DNA of 53,077 nucleotides from a virus: positions 1 to 53,077 of the IMG/VR virus record IMGVR_UViG_3300038418_000044; one strand, written 5' to 3'. Each line of letters starts with the position of its first letter. Position 1 is the stretch's first letter. The position numbers were made by a program, and so were the translations under genes. The notes beneath the pieces were generated by a model. That model was not told the origin of the DNA. It searched no databases and saw nothing but the letters and a program-made list of their open reading frames with translations. Shown piece after piece: positions 31,644 through 41,178 of this stretch.

Positions 31644-34600
31644 CTACCTCCCAGCTCTGGGTGGTGTGATAGCGCGGGAAGCTACCAGTTGCCCACCTTG
31701 CCGCTGCGTGTAGTTGTTGAGAAGGCCCGCGACATACTTTGCGCCTGCTGACTCACCCATCACCATAACGTGGATGTTGCCAGAGGGTGTCGCCGGGCCA
31801 CCGCCGATGGAAGTAAGCAATGGGGTCATTGGAATCTGGCTGCCCGTGGCTCCGGGGGCTAGAGGCCCAGTTGAGCCGCCAGCTACTCCGCCTGATGCGC
31901 CCGCACCGCCACCGCCTCTGCTACCTCCACCACCCACACCTCCAGCTACTAGACCCATCTCCACCGCAGCAGCCGTGTATTTAACTGCTGCGGCTAGATA
32001 GGCACCATCTAAGTAATGGTTCTCGGCATATTTCGCATAATTCTCAATCGCTTTGGCGGTATCGTAAACAGCGTCCACTGCTGCCATTGCACGCTTGCCA
32101 GCGATAAGCCCAACTATACCTGCAGTAGTCGCCTCAATGGTGTCTATCTCGGCTTCCTTCACCATTTTATGGGCTTTGGCCTCACGGTCAGCGTTCTCCG
32201 TGAGCACCTTATTGAGGTGCTCTAAGGCCGCTGCATGTGCATAAGTGCCTCGGGTTGCCGCCTCTTGGTCGCGGGCTAACTGCTCCAGCCCTCGGTCAGA
32301 GGCCATGATTGCCTTTTCTTGGTTGTGGAGAGCCGAAACTGTGTCTATCAGTTTAGCAATATAACCAGCAGCTCGGGCCTGTTGGCGGGCGAAAGCGGTC
32401 TGCTCCCTAGCTTCCAATTCACGGAGCCGTTCCCACTCCTTATTGGCGCGCTCTTGGGCCTTCGCCTCTACTAGGTTATCTACGGCCAGTATCCTCTGAC
32501 CACTATTCCATGCAACCGTTGCTTGGTTCTGCATGGCCTGCCCAGTTAAGTTAATAGCTGTAGTCTGGCGGCGCTCTGCATCTTCTATAGCCAGTGTCAA
32601 ATTAGCGATACTTGCTTGCAGCGCGGTGATCTTAGCTGGGTCTGTCTCGACACTTAATTGAGTCTGTGCAGCACCACGCGCTGACTCTAACCGCTGTCTC
32701 TCGGCAGTAGCAACTATGAGATTAGAGTTTGCCGCTGTTTCCGCCCAAGAAGCATAGGCTGCTTCTTCAGCCCCCTTGGCTTCCACTGTTCTAAGCTGGC
32801 TATCCCTCTGTGTACGCACGAGGTCTACTTCTGCCGCTATCATCTTGTCTACGTTGCCCTTCTCAGCAGCAGCGGTATAGGCGGCTATGTCAGCGGCTTC
32901 TCTAGCTTTCTCCTCCGTCGCTTTCATCTCTGCGGTGGAAGCCTTCACTATCTCATCGGACTTCTCTACCACAACCCGCGCCAGCTTCTCACGGGCATCT
33001 GCCTGCTTAGCAAGCTCATTCTGCAGCTTGATGGTTAGCTTCTCACTCTCTTCTTCCTCCTTGGCGCGTATTTCCTTTAAGCGAGCAGCCCGATTAGCTT
33101 CATTCTGAACAGCCGCATCGGCCAGCTTCTTGAATAGCTCAGGAGTCAGCTTCCCAAGATCACTGAGCTTGTATATCTCCCGGTTGATGGCATCGCGTAC
33201 CGCATCATGCGCCCGAATTGCGTTGCGCATCGGGCCAGCTTCTGCTGCTGCTATGGCGTCAGCCTCTTCCTTGACTTTATCCGTCAACCGCTGTACGGCT
33301 TCTGCAGCTGAATCAGCAGCAGGCGCGATTCTAGCCAGTTCATTCAGATAGTGCTGCTTCGCCAGAGCCTGAGCCTCAGTTACTTCCTTGTCTACCACTG
33401 CAGCATCAATGTTCTTCTTTAACTCCGCATCACGGAATTTGCTGATCTCACGCAGCGTGGCATTGTACTGGTTTAGGGCAGCGCGCTTCTTGTTGTTGCC
33501 TTCCTCGTCTGCGGTCACTTCGTCGCGCAGTTTGGCAATGAGCCCCTCTAAGCTTGCGGCAGCATCCTTGTTGTCCCCCATGAACCGCAGAAATCTAGCA
33601 TGTGTAGCGTCCAGACCCTTAACTACCATGTTGAGGGCATCAGTTAGAGAGATATGCTGCTCCGTAGCTATTTTTTCAGCCTTTTCAATAGTTGCTTGGG
33701 TTGCGGCGTAGTTGAGGGTAGCAGCACCAGCCTTATTCAGTAGATCAGTCTGGTGCTGAATCTCAGCGTTGGTGCGAATGAGTCTGTCATACAAGTCGCC
33801 CAAGCCTGCCGTGAAATCCCGGAGGTACTTCAAGGGACCTGTTAAATTCCATAGGGAGAAGAGCCGCAGAGATTCTGCCAGTGCTGGATTCAGCTTGGCT
33901 AGCGCCTCTTCTGTACTGTTGTACGCATTAGCAAGAGCCTGGACGGCGGCCATAGCAATATTTATCCCAGGCAGGTTGCTCATTAAGTCTGCTAAGTCAC
34001 GAACATGTTTCTCAACATTCGTTATTGCTTCGCCAAGCAGTTGTAGGTTAAAACTCCAGTCCTGAAATGTCTTGATGGCACCGACGCCAGCATCTACCAG
34101 CCAGCCCTTGATGGACAGCTTGAAATCTTGCCATGCAACATCAAGTTTGTGGAGTTGCACAAGCTGTGCATCAGTTAGGAGGAGGTGCTCTTTCTGTGCT
34201 TTGTTAATGCCATTCTCATAGCCATTCTCAGCCACATCTTTCAGAATGGTGGATATCTCTGTCCAGCCACGGCCAAACACAGCCTGCGAGGCAACATCAC
34301 GGTCGCCTGCATTACTCAGATCGCGGATATGCTGCGCCAGCCATTGCACCTGCTGATCTGCGGACATTAGCCCCAACTGAGCCAAGTCCTGTGCATCTTT
34401 ACTGAGGCCTCTTAGAACTTTACCAGCTTCAGAGGCTGGCCGGACTAGACCCTCGTCCACATTTCTGCCAGCACGGGCGAACATCTTGGCCAGAGAATCG
34501 AGTTCCTCGCCATTTTCCCTAGCTATAACATTTAGGCCAGATAGAGTTCGCGCAGAGAGGCCAGTTGCCTCATGTACTTTGTACAGTTCCTGTCCAAACT

Positions 34601-36764
34601 GGATAGCTTTCGATGCGGCATAGGCCTCATAGCCAGCATAGGCTAGGGTCGCAACAGCCAGTCCACCCACGGCAGATGCCAGACCAATGCCAGCAGTCTT
34701 TGTCGCGTTGATGGCTACAGTGGCAGCCTTGGAGGCGTCAGCTACCTTAACCTGTGCAGCAGCCAATGCCGTACTGCTTTCAGCCGCAGTTATGTCTACG
34801 GCATTAAGAGCAGCAACGGCTTCCTTGAGGGCTACTATCGCGGCCTGCGCCGTAGCAGCTTTTTTGGCAACGGTTGCCGTAGCTGCGGCGGTGCTCCCCA
34901 ACCCCGCATTAGCGCCAAAGAGTATGACCACCATGCGGCCCAGACCATTCAGCCAGTTTAAGGTTACAGCAGCAGCGCGGGATATTCCGTTGGAAAGAGT
35001 ACGCAGGGCTGACGTGGTACGGTTGACCAGCCCCAGATGGATAGCTTGCGCTGCGCTCAATTCCTTGACAGCGCCTGAGGCCAGAAGCTGTGTGCGGATG
35101 ACTTCTGTGTAAGCTAGGGCCGCCGCCTTCTGGCTAGCCAAGATTATGCGTAGACTCTCGGCAGCGGCGGCTCGGTCAAGGGCCAATTTGCGCTCATCCT
35201 CATCTGCCCTGATGACTACCCGCACGTCAGCAGCAGCACGCTCTAGCTGAGTCTGGGCGTTCTGCACTTCCTCGATGATAGCGGTGCGGCCCTTCTCTAT
35301 ATTCTCTTCAGTGAGGGCAGCCCCCTTGCGTGCAATAAGGATGGAGGTTATTGCCTTTATGCGTATCTCTACCTCAGCTATAGCGTTCTTGGCTACAGCA
35401 GCAAGCCTAGCTTGGTCAGCAGATATTGCAGCCTCATTGACAGCGATCTGCCTCTCAGCGCCCGCTTCTAGCACTTTCATCCGAGCTGCTGCGCCAGCCA
35501 CTTCCTGTTCGGTAGTCTGGGTGATGCGCTCCTTGTAGGAGTTCAGCATGCCCGCATTGATCTCTTCGGCGGTGAAACTCTCGCGGATAAGAGCTTGGCG
35601 AACCTCCTCTATGGCTAAGCCTTCGCTCCTCAGGATTGCTATTTGAGCCTCTATGCTGGGAACAAACTGACCAGTAGCAGCAACAGCGGCTTCGCCCACA
35701 GCCCTTACAGAGGCGGCTTCGGCACCATAGACTTCTGTGAGCGCTGCTGCCACCGACTTTGCGGAGATTCCAGAAGCGGTGAGCTTGGCTGCAACTTCTT
35801 CAGCGGTAGCGCCCTGCAACTTGAGAGCTACTATATTGCCAAGTACTGCGCGAGTGAAGTCTTCATCTGATAGAGCAGCGTTCTCAAAAGCAGCAACGAT
35901 TCGGCCATAGATGGAGGCCTCCGAGGCTACTTCGGCTCCAGCCACTTCGGTTCGTTTGGCTGCTCCCGCTACGACGGATTCTGTAGCAGACGCTTGGCCA
36001 GCCCGCACGTCTGCTGCTTGTTTGACCTGCCCTTCCTTTACAACTGTATCCTGTGCAACCTGGCCAGCCTGCTGCTCAGCAGTTTGGGCTGCCAGTGACT
36101 CCCGTAGCGTCGCCGCTTGAGCAGCTTGGAAAGCTCTGAACTCTTCTAGCTTCTTAGCTTGGAAGGCACGTAGCGACTCCGCCTGCTCCGCCTGCGCGAC
36201 ACGTACCGCCTCTACCTGCTGTAGCTGGGCCGCACGCACCTCTGCCAGTTGAGCGGCCTGCGCGGATGCTTGTTCAGCAGTCTGTGCTGCGCTACCCGCT
36301 TGGACAACACCAGCCTGTTCGACTTGGAAAGCTTCTAGATCAGCCAGTTGCTTGGCATGGAAGGTGCGGAGTTGTTCTTGTTGGAGGGCTATTGCGGATT
36401 GGATGGTTGCTACTTGCTTGGCCTGTGCAGATTCTACCACTGCTACCAGAGAGGCACCAGCGGCTTCCTGCGTAGCAACAGCCTTTACAGCGTCTGTCTC
36501 AATAGCAGTAGAGATAGGAGTGCCAGCAAAGGCTATCTTAATAGCGGCAGCAGTCTGCTCCGCACTCATGCCAACTGAGCGCAGGGCTGTGGCGACTGCT
36601 TCGGAGTTGGTGCCTATGCTCGCAGCAGCAGTAGCGTAGCTGGTAGCTATAGCCTGCTGCTGAGTTTCTATCTCCGCAGCAATAGCTTGGAGCTTGGCGT
36701 TTACCTGCTCGTCGCCAGTAGCACTGAGTAAGAATTGTACTCCAACTTCTGGACCTGCACCCAT
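31644..36764 (-). CDS. Tape measure protein (1706 aa)
   Basis: The longest gene of the window. The N-terminal 300 residues are Ala/Gln/Glu-rich coiled coil with tandem short repeats (VRAAQLQQVEAVRVAQAEQA; similar AEQA blocks). Two hydrophobic stretches lie near 610-640 and 690-720 (GLASAVGGLAVATLAYAGYE), as in tape measures that insert into the membrane. A further long coiled coil ends in a Gly/Ala-rich segment near the C-terminus. Tape measures set tail length; 1706 residues would correspond to a tail of very roughly 250 nm by the usual 1.5 angstrom per residue. It follows the overlapping tail chaperone genes. Confidence 0.92.
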   Translation of the reverse strand: MGAGPEVGVQFLLSATGDEQVNAKLQAIAAEIETQQQAIATSYATAAASIGTNSEAVATALRSVGMSAEQTAAAIKIAFAGTPISTAIETDAVKAVATQEAAGASLVAVVESAQAKQVATIQSAIALQQEQLRTFHAKQLADLEAFQVEQAGVVQAGSAAQTAEQASAQAAQLAEVRAAQLQQVEAVRVAQAEQAESLRAFQAKKLEEFRAFQAAQAATLRESLAAQTAEQQAGQVAQDTVVKEGQVKQAADVRAGQASATESVVAGAAKRTEVAGAEVASEASIYGRIVAAFENAALSDEDFTRAVLGNIVALKLQGATAEEVAAKLTASGISAKSVAAALTEVYGAEAASVRAVGEAAVAATGQFVPSIEAQIAILRSEGLAIEEVRQALIRESFTAEEINAGMLNSYKERITQTTEQEVAGAAARMKVLEAGAERQIAVNEAAISADQARLAAVAKNAIAEVEIRIKAITSILIARKGAALTEENIEKGRTAIIEEVQNAQTQLERAAADVRVVIRADEDERKLALDRAAAAESLRIILASQKAAALAYTEVIRTQLLASGAVKELSAAQAIHLGLVNRTTSALRTLSNGISRAAAVTLNWLNGLGRMVVILFGANAGLGSTAAATATVAKKAATAQAAIVALKEAVAALNAVDITAAESSTALAAAQVKVADASKAATVAINATKTAGIGLASAVGGLAVATLAYAGYEAYAASKAIQFGQELYKVHEATGLSARTLSGLNVIARENGEELDSLAKMFARAGRNVDEGLVRPASEAGKVLRGLSKDAQDLAQLGLMSADQQVQWLAQHIRDLSNAGDRDVASQAVFGRGWTEISTILKDVAENGYENGINKAQKEHLLLTDAQLVQLHKLDVAWQDFKLSIKGWLVDAGVGAIKTFQDWSFNLQLLGEAITNVEKHVRDLADLMSNLPGINIAMAAVQALANAYNSTEEALAKLNPALAESLRLFSLWNLTGPLKYLRDFTAGLGDLYDRLIRTNAEIQHQTDLLNKAGAATLNYAATQATIEKAEKIATEQHISLTDALNMVVKGLDATHARFLRFMGDNKDAAASLEGLIAKLRDEVTADEEGNNKKRAALNQYNATLREISKFRDAELKKNIDAAVVDKEVTEAQALAKQHYLNELARIAPAADSAAEAVQRLTDKVKEEADAIAAAEAGPMRNAIRAHDAVRDAINREIYKLSDLGKLTPELFKKLADAAVQNEANRAARLKEIRAKEEEESEKLTIKLQNELAKQADAREKLARVVVEKSDEIVKASTAEMKATEEKAREAADIAAYTAAAEKGNVDKMIAAEVDLVRTQRDSQLRTVEAKGAEEAAYASWAETAANSNLIVATAERQRLESARGAAQTQLSVETDPAKITALQASIANLTLAIEDAERRQTTAINLTGQAMQNQATVAWNSGQRILAVDNLVEAKAQERANKEWERLRELEAREQTAFARQQARAAGYIAKLIDTVSALHNQEKAIMASDRGLEQLARDQEAATRGTYAHAAALEHLNKVLTENADREAKAHKMVKEAEIDTIEATTAGIVGLIAGKRAMAAVDAVYDTAKAIENYAKYAENHYLDGAYLAAAVKYTAAAVEMGLVAGGVGGGGSRGGGGAGASGGVAGGSTGPLAPGATGSQIPMTPLLTSIGGGPATPSGNIHVMVMGESAGAKYVAGLLNNYTQRQGGQLVASRAITPPRAGR

Positions 36765-36770
36765 ATTATC

Positions 36771-36938
36771 CTATCCCGACTTTGCTTCCTCTTCGGCTAT
36801 GCGGCGCATCTCATTCTTCCACTCCCACAATTGCCGCGCAGCCTCAAAATTTACCCTAGTCATAGCGGCATCCTTCTCCAGCACATCGCTTGGGAGGACG
36901 TGAAAGCATTCTGCGAGTTGTGCAACAGCCAAGGGCAT
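36771..36938 (-). CDS. Tail assembly chaperone, second frame (55 aa or frameshift extension)
   Basis: Open frame from ATG 36938 with a helical charged product (FEAARQLWEWKNEMRRIAEE). It lies between the first chaperone gene and the tape measure gene, where the frameshifted part of G/GT-type chaperones lies. Relative to the upstream gene it is in the +1 frame, and that frame stays open upstream over the last codons of the chaperone gene. It could be made as a fused +1 product, with the CCC-G or TTT-C steps near the end as candidate sites, or by re-initiation after the stop codon. Confidence 0.6.
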   Translation of the reverse strand: MPLAVAQLAECFHVLPSDVLEKDAAMTRVNFEAARQLWEWKNEMRRIAEEEAKSG

Positions 36939-36942
36939 TTCA

Positions 36943-37338
36943 CTATTTAGGAAACGTATCGACGGGCTGTCCTTGCCCGTCTTTAATGCCCATCAAGTAG
37001 TCAATAAGGAACCGCGCATCCCCAGGCAGCAGGTCATCGAACCCTATCTCGCCAGCTTCATAGTTGGGAATGTCCCTAATCTTGGGATCAAGCACATGGT
37101 CGCAGATGAGCTTGCGCGTGAGCTGGAGGTTGCGAGTGATCTCCTCTGGCGTGGCTTGGCGGACAGCATCCGCAGCGGCGTCATGAGCCTCAGCCCCAGT
37201 GCCGATGGGGAGCGCTGAGATGTTCTGTGTGAACCAGAACGCATTTGCCTTGCGTACCTTGAACTCGACGCCTGATTCGGGCAGCGTGATGTTTTGGAAC
37301 TTTGCGATTACAGCTAGATATTCTTGACTCTTATTCAT
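36943..37338 (-). CDS. Tail assembly chaperone, first frame (131 aa)
   Basis: Directly upstream of the overlapping second frame and the tape measure gene. Acidic-basic soluble protein: beta-rich start (FQNITLPESGVEFKVRKAN), a middle helix, and a C-terminal LLPGDARFLIDYLMGIKDG. In size and place it matches phage gpG-like chaperones that bind the tape measure before tail assembly. ATG start with AGAGG at a usable distance. Confidence 0.7.
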   Translation of the reverse strand: MNKSQEYLAVIAKFQNITLPESGVEFKVRKANAFWFTQNISALPIGTGAEAHDAAADAVRQATPEEITRNLQLTRKLICDHVLDPKIRDIPNYEAGEIGFDDLLPGDARFLIDYLMGIKDGQGQPVDTFPK

Positions 37339-37460
37339 ATTGGTAGGACCTCTTTGAACGTGGATTTTTACTATGTACTACTGGAAGGATTGCGGAGCTG
37401 CCACGCTAGAACAGCGTAGGCAGAGGCTCCAATATTATGATGCGAAAAACTTATCTGGGG

Positions 37461-38624
37461 CTACTTGGAAACTTTCGTAGCTGCATAAGAAATCAATTCA
37501 TGCTCCCAGATGCGTTGAGGCTTATACCCAGCAGCAGCGGCATCAACAACAGCCCTAGCATCGCGTTCCTGCTGATCGGGCTTTCCACAACCCGGACGGT
37601 GGATTGGGCATCCATGCCAAAAGCAGCCATCCACGTCTACTACAGTATTGGGCGGTATAAAGAAATCCCATATGTGCCCTGCTGCGGAGAACTGCCATTT
37701 ATATGGCGTACCAGCAGCCTCCAACTCCTGTGCAAAGGCACGCTCAGGAGCAGTAAATCTAAAGAATTTCTTTTTCGCCTCTGGTGTCTGCATCCATGTG
37801 CGGCGTCCAGCACCCACAGCCAGCCTAGACTCCTCTGGCATCCTGTGGCCAGTCTGCTCAAACCGTTCATCATTGGCGCGGCGCGCAGCAGCGTGGGCAT
37901 CATCCATGTAGGCAGATTTTTCTTCTGGGGTGAGGTTAGCGAACCACGTCCTGCGCCTGGCACTAATCTTCGCCTTGGTTTCCTCTGTATGCTTCCAACC
38001 ATAACGTATCTCATTTGTGGTGCCAGCAGCAATACGCTCTTTCGTGGCTATTGACATCTGTGCACTTCTCCGTGCTTTCTCTTCAGGACTCATAGATGCG
38101 TGATATTCCACCATGGCCATACTCTGCTTTGCTATAGTTTCAGGAGTGGGGCGTATACCGCGTTGGCGCAGAGACATAGCTTCTCGAATCTCTGGAGACC
38201 TCTTTTTGCCACTATTAGCCAAGCTAATCTTTGCCTTCGTTTCGTCAGACATAGGACCATGTGGCTTACCCTTCTTAGCTGCGCTTATTTTATGCCTCGT
38301 CTCTTCCGATGGACTGTGGGGATGGCGGGTTTTTAGGGCTGCCATATGTTTAGCCCTGCGCTCAGGAGTAGACCATGAGCGCTTGCCAGCTTCCCTGAGG
38401 ATTTGGTGTATTTCCTCTGGGGCGGATGCGTAGAAGTCTTGTGATATCTTCCGCAGCTTTTCACGCGTCTCAGAAGTAGGATGATGGCCCAAGTGGCTAG
38501 TGGATAGCTTCTCTATAGTTTCAGGTGATCTCCTCTTGCCGCGATTGGCAAGTCCAATTTTGCGCTTGGTTTCCTCTGAGTGCTTACGACCCCGCCGATG
38601 GAGTTTTGGACGGTATTCTTCCAT
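37461..38624 (-). CDS. NUMOD3/Vsr-like homing endonuclease (387 aa)
   Basis: Residues 1-240 consist of several NUMOD3-type repeats (HSEETKRKIGLANRGKRRSP; MSDETKAKISLANSGKKRSP; TPETIAKQ), a DNA-binding array. The C-terminal about 90 residues are a Vsr-like PD-(D/E)XK nuclease: GHIWDFFIPPNTVVDVDGCF (catalytic acidic region), WHGCPIH and a closing YKPQRIWEHEL. It sits between a tail tube gene and the tail chaperone gene and appears to be an autonomous insertion in an intergenic region. The nuclease part shares its layout with the product of 7716-8474. Confidence 0.88.
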   Translation of the reverse strand: MEEYRPKLHRRGRKHSEETKRKIGLANRGKRRSPETIEKLSTSHLGHHPTSETREKLRKISQDFYASAPEEIHQILREAGKRSWSTPERRAKHMAALKTRHPHSPSEETRHKISAAKKGKPHGPMSDETKAKISLANSGKKRSPEIREAMSLRQRGIRPTPETIAKQSMAMVEYHASMSPEEKARRSAQMSIATKERIAAGTTNEIRYGWKHTEETKAKISARRRTWFANLTPEEKSAYMDDAHAAARRANDERFEQTGHRMPEESRLAVGAGRRTWMQTPEAKKKFFRFTAPERAFAQELEAAGTPYKWQFSAAGHIWDFFIPPNTVVDVDGCFWHGCPIHRPGCGKPDQQERDARAVVDAAAAGYKPQRIWEHELISYAATKVSK

Positions 38625-38633
38625 AGACTTGGA

Positions 38634-38662
38634 AGGGTACCAAGGAAGATCGCTTCTGTCAA
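38634..38662 (-). promoter_or_regulatory. Candidate promoter of the endonuclease gene
   Basis: On the minus strand: TTGACA (38662-38657), 17-base spacer, TACCCT (38639-38634), 10 bases before the ATG. The -35 box is perfect but the -10 box is poor. It may provide expression independent of the late operon. Confidence 0.35.
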
Positions 38663-38700
38663 GAAGTAATTTGTAGGATTCTAAACGCAGAGTATGTAGG

Positions 38701-39561
38701 CTAGACGCTGGTCGTCCTCACCATTTCGCAAAGTTCATCGCCGAACTCGCGCGAGCTATCTCCCAGTACTCCGAACTTGAGAGAATACTTACTGTGCGCA
38801 GTCCGATGAAATTGCAATTGAATTGCACTTTTGAGGTAAACTCGCGGCGCATACACGTAAATCCACTGCCCAATGTTTCCGCGGTCGGCGGACACTAGCA
38901 TGAGCGAGCGGATGTTGTCGTTGCAGGATAGCTGCCCGCCCATCGTGAATACATCCACGTTGGCCAGTTTCTGCGCGTTGGTGCCGTAATCGTCCGAGAA
39001 GTAACGCTGCATCCTCAGCGCGTCAAACTCCATCATCACGATATCCAACTCAGCTTCGACCTTAGTGAGGGCTGCATCAATCGCGGCCTCATACTGGTCA
39101 GCACGAATCTCCACAGCGGTCTGCGTAACGGAGAACTGTGTGGGACCCTCTGTAAGGCCAAGGTGCTGCCCCCATTTGGCGATTGCGCTGGAAGCGGTAT
39201 AGACCCCATTGCCCTTGGAACCCAAGAGCGTGGCTGTGGTGACTGAACCACCCACGGTGACAGATTCCAGTGTCCATGTGCCATTGACGCTTGTGTTGAC
39301 CAATCCACCAGACACAACGATGATATCACCATTATAGGGAGTGTAGCCCACAAGGTTGGTGAACGTCACCACAATTGGGGTAGCGTTCGTAGCTGTCAGC
39401 AGGGCAGCAGTCTGCGTGGCAGGCTGGCCGCTGGTATCAATAGCGATCTCGTCCGCAGCAGTAGGCGGCACGTGGCTGGTTGGCGGTGGAACGCCCAGAA
39501 ACACGTCAGCAGGACTCTGGAGCACATTCCGGCTGGAATAGACTTTAGTAACAGTTGCCAT
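38701..39561 (-). CDS. Major tail (tube) protein paralogue with inserted Ig-like domain (286 aa)
   Basis: Paralogue of the next gene upstream. Shared blocks are SPADVFLGV, SGQPA, HLGLTEGP, the YFSDDYGT region and LVSADRGNIGQWIYVYAP. Compared with the paralogue it carries an extra segment of about 75-80 residues (about 50-128) between GQPA and HLGL, with strands PIVVTFTNLVGYTPYNGDII and NTSVNGTWTLESV plus the closing GSKGNGVYTAS. That segment has the look of a compact beta-sandwich decoration domain found on other phage tail and capsid proteins. The core would form the tail tube. Confidence 0.78.
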   Translation of the reverse strand: MATVTKVYSSRNVLQSPADVFLGVPPPTSHVPPTAADEIAIDTSGQPATQTAALLTATNATPIVVTFTNLVGYTPYNGDIIVVSGGLVNTSVNGTWTLESVTVGGSVTTATLLGSKGNGVYTASSAIAKWGQHLGLTEGPTQFSVTQTAVEIRADQYEAAIDAALTKVEAELDIVMMEFDALRMQRYFSDDYGTNAQKLANVDVFTMGGQLSCNDNIRSLMLVSADRGNIGQWIYVYAPRVYLKSAIQLQFHRTAHSKYSLKFGVLGDSSREFGDELCEMVRTTSV

Positions 39562-39578
39562 TGCATTACCTCACTAGG

Positions 39579-40250
39579 TTATGACGTGATCTTGACGATC
39601 TGAGCAACCCCATCCTTCAATACGCGGGTTACATCACAGATACATTTGAACTTGAGCTTCCAGCTAGTCTGCGTTGTGCGGTGGAACGTGGTCTGGACTG
39701 CGCTGGACAAGAACGCCTTGTACGCCTGCACCGCGTAAAACTTGCCTACGTTTGAGCGGTCTGGAGATACTAGCATCAATGTCTGAAACGTAATAGCGCA
39801 GGAGTTCACGTTGCCAAACTGTAGGATGTCAGCCGCAGGGTTGCCGCCCGCAGCAGCTACGTGAGTGTATGTGCCCAGCGTGGATGAGAAGTACTTCTGC
39901 AGGTTCTGGAAGACTGCTTCCTTGGCCACGAAGTCGATCTCAAACTCTGAGGACACGAAGGCAGCATCCAAGGGGGAAGCAAACTGGTCGCCGCCGATCT
40001 CTGCGAACTTGGGAGTGATGGTCAGAGTCAAGGGGCCTTCCACGAGTCCCAGATGCACCCCGTCAGTGCCGTTGTCTGCGGGCTGGCCGGTAGCATCAAG
40101 AATGTAAGTGCCTCCACCAGTAGCGGAACCCCAGACGTTAGTTCCTTGGACAGGAGGGATTGCGGAGATAGGCGCTTGGACCCCAAGGTAAACGTCAGCC
40201 GGACCCTGAATTATAAGAGCATTATTGTAACTCTTGAGGATGTTGCTCAT
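39579..40250 (-). CDS. Major tail (tube) protein paralogue, undecorated (223 aa)
   Basis: Tail-tube-like protein with beta-rich core: QGPADVYLGVQAPIS, HLGLVEGPLTLTITPKFAEI, LMLVSPDRSNVGKFYAVQAY and a C-terminal helix-strand. It is the same fold as the downstream 286-residue protein but lacks the inserted domain. In siphoviruses one tube protein is usual; two adjacent copies, one decorated, suggest a mixed tube or a switch between two versions. It is located between the 77-residue gene and its paralogue. Confidence 0.78.
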   Translation of the reverse strand: MSNILKSYNNALIIQGPADVYLGVQAPISAIPPVQGTNVWGSATGGGTYILDATGQPADNGTDGVHLGLVEGPLTLTITPKFAEIGGDQFASPLDAAFVSSEFEIDFVAKEAVFQNLQKYFSSTLGTYTHVAAAGGNPAADILQFGNVNSCAITFQTLMLVSPDRSNVGKFYAVQAYKAFLSSAVQTTFHRTTQTSWKLKFKCICDVTRVLKDGVAQIVKITS

Positions 40251-40251
40251 G

Positions 40252-40485
40252 CTATTTTTTCACCTCTTCCGCATACTTGTGCTTGACTATTCCGGCCAAC
40301 AGACTCTCCACTTTAGGTCCGCTGCCGCGCAACAGGCTACCCTTGAGCGCCATGAATTTCTGCCCGCCCCAGGAAGTGAAACTCTTATCCGCGGGCGCAA
40401 ATTGCACCTCGAAGTCCCAGCCTGCGGGGATGGCAGCAGTCCACGACTCTAAAACCAGTCTGATAGTATGCTTGCCAGCAGCCAT
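40252..40485 (-). CDS. Hypothetical tail-region protein (77 aa)
   Basis: Short basic protein lying between the tail terminator and the tail tube genes. It has a beta-strand start (HTIRLVLESWTAAIPAGWDF), an alternating middle and a C-terminal helix (LRGSGPKVESLLAGIVKHKY). No family recognised. The position suggests a small tail-assembly component. The stop is one base before the next ATG region. Confidence 0.55.
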   Translation of the reverse strand: MAAGKHTIRLVLESWTAAIPAGWDFEVQFAPADKSFTSWGGQKFMALKGSLLRGSGPKVESLLAGIVKHKYAEEVKK

Positions 40486-40542
40486 ACTGATGCCTCAAAA
40501 GTTTGATGCCGTAGCTGGGCAAGGGGCTGATGAGGTCCACGC

Positions 40543-41130
40543 TCAGACCTCCTCCACAACTACATCGAACTCCATCTGTGCGATCATCTCCAAATTCGTG
40601 CTTGGGCGCTGTAAGTCGCTGTACCTAGTTCGCGTTGGCCAGCAGCCCAACACCGAGCCAGCCTGCATTGGCGTGGTGGCAGTTAGGTTGATGATGCTCT
40701 GCGATGGAGATTGCGGGAAAGGAACCACCAATGGCAACGGCGTGTAAAAGTCCGCAAAGCTGGGGCTGATGGCGGGATTCACCTGCGCTCCAAGGCTGGA
40801 TATGATCTGGTCCAGCGCCAGCACATACCGCCAAGCTTGCTGGGCTAACAGGTTGCGGTCTTGACTAGCAAGCGCAATGGTAGCCTCGAAATTCACCAGT
40901 TGGGGGCGCGCCTGGACTGTATCTGGGTGCGTGAAAGTGACCAGCCGCGGTACTAGCAGGAGAGCGGGCCATTGCGTAGGTGGGTAGAAGGAGAATCCAT
41001 ACTCTGCGAACACTGGCAGTGTGGCGTCTACAGTGGCAAGAGAAGCCGCTATGTCACGCTGGATGATCGCTAGAACCTGCTTCGCTAGCGGCTCCGTGAG
41101 CTTAGAAGAGAAGAATGGCGCGAAAGACAT
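40543..41130 (-). CDS. Probable tail terminator/completion protein (195 aa)
   Basis: Located where siphoviruses place the tail terminator, between head-tail connectors and the tube protein. It has an N-terminal helix (LAKQVLAIIQRDIAASLATV), a mixed alpha/beta core with FEATIALASQDRNLLAQQ, and a C-terminal EMIAQMEFDVVVEEV strand, an arrangement seen in gpU-like and related terminators. Identification is by position and general composition only. Confidence 0.55.
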   Translation of the reverse strand: MSFAPFFSSKLTEPLAKQVLAIIQRDIAASLATVDATLPVFAEYGFSFYPPTQWPALLLVPRLVTFTHPDTVQARPQLVNFEATIALASQDRNLLAQQAWRYVLALDQIISSLGAQVNPAISPSFADFYTPLPLVVPFPQSPSQSIINLTATTPMQAGSVLGCWPTRTRYSDLQRPSTNLEMIAQMEFDVVVEEV

Positions 41131-41178
41131 CTAGTTAGCTGCTCCCCATAAGTGAGATTCCCACGCCCAAATAATAGC

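Noticed and set aside
31700-36700. Many long plus-strand ORFs opposite the tape measure gene
   Set aside because: They arise from the Ala/Glu-rich codon pattern of the tape measure gene; they lack ribosome binding sites and consistent order.
37461-38700. Duplicated target-gene end at the NUMOD3/Vsr gene 37461
   Set aside because: The preceding tail tube gene ends VRTTSV-stop and the endonuclease gene ends ATKVSK-stop; no convincing similarity.
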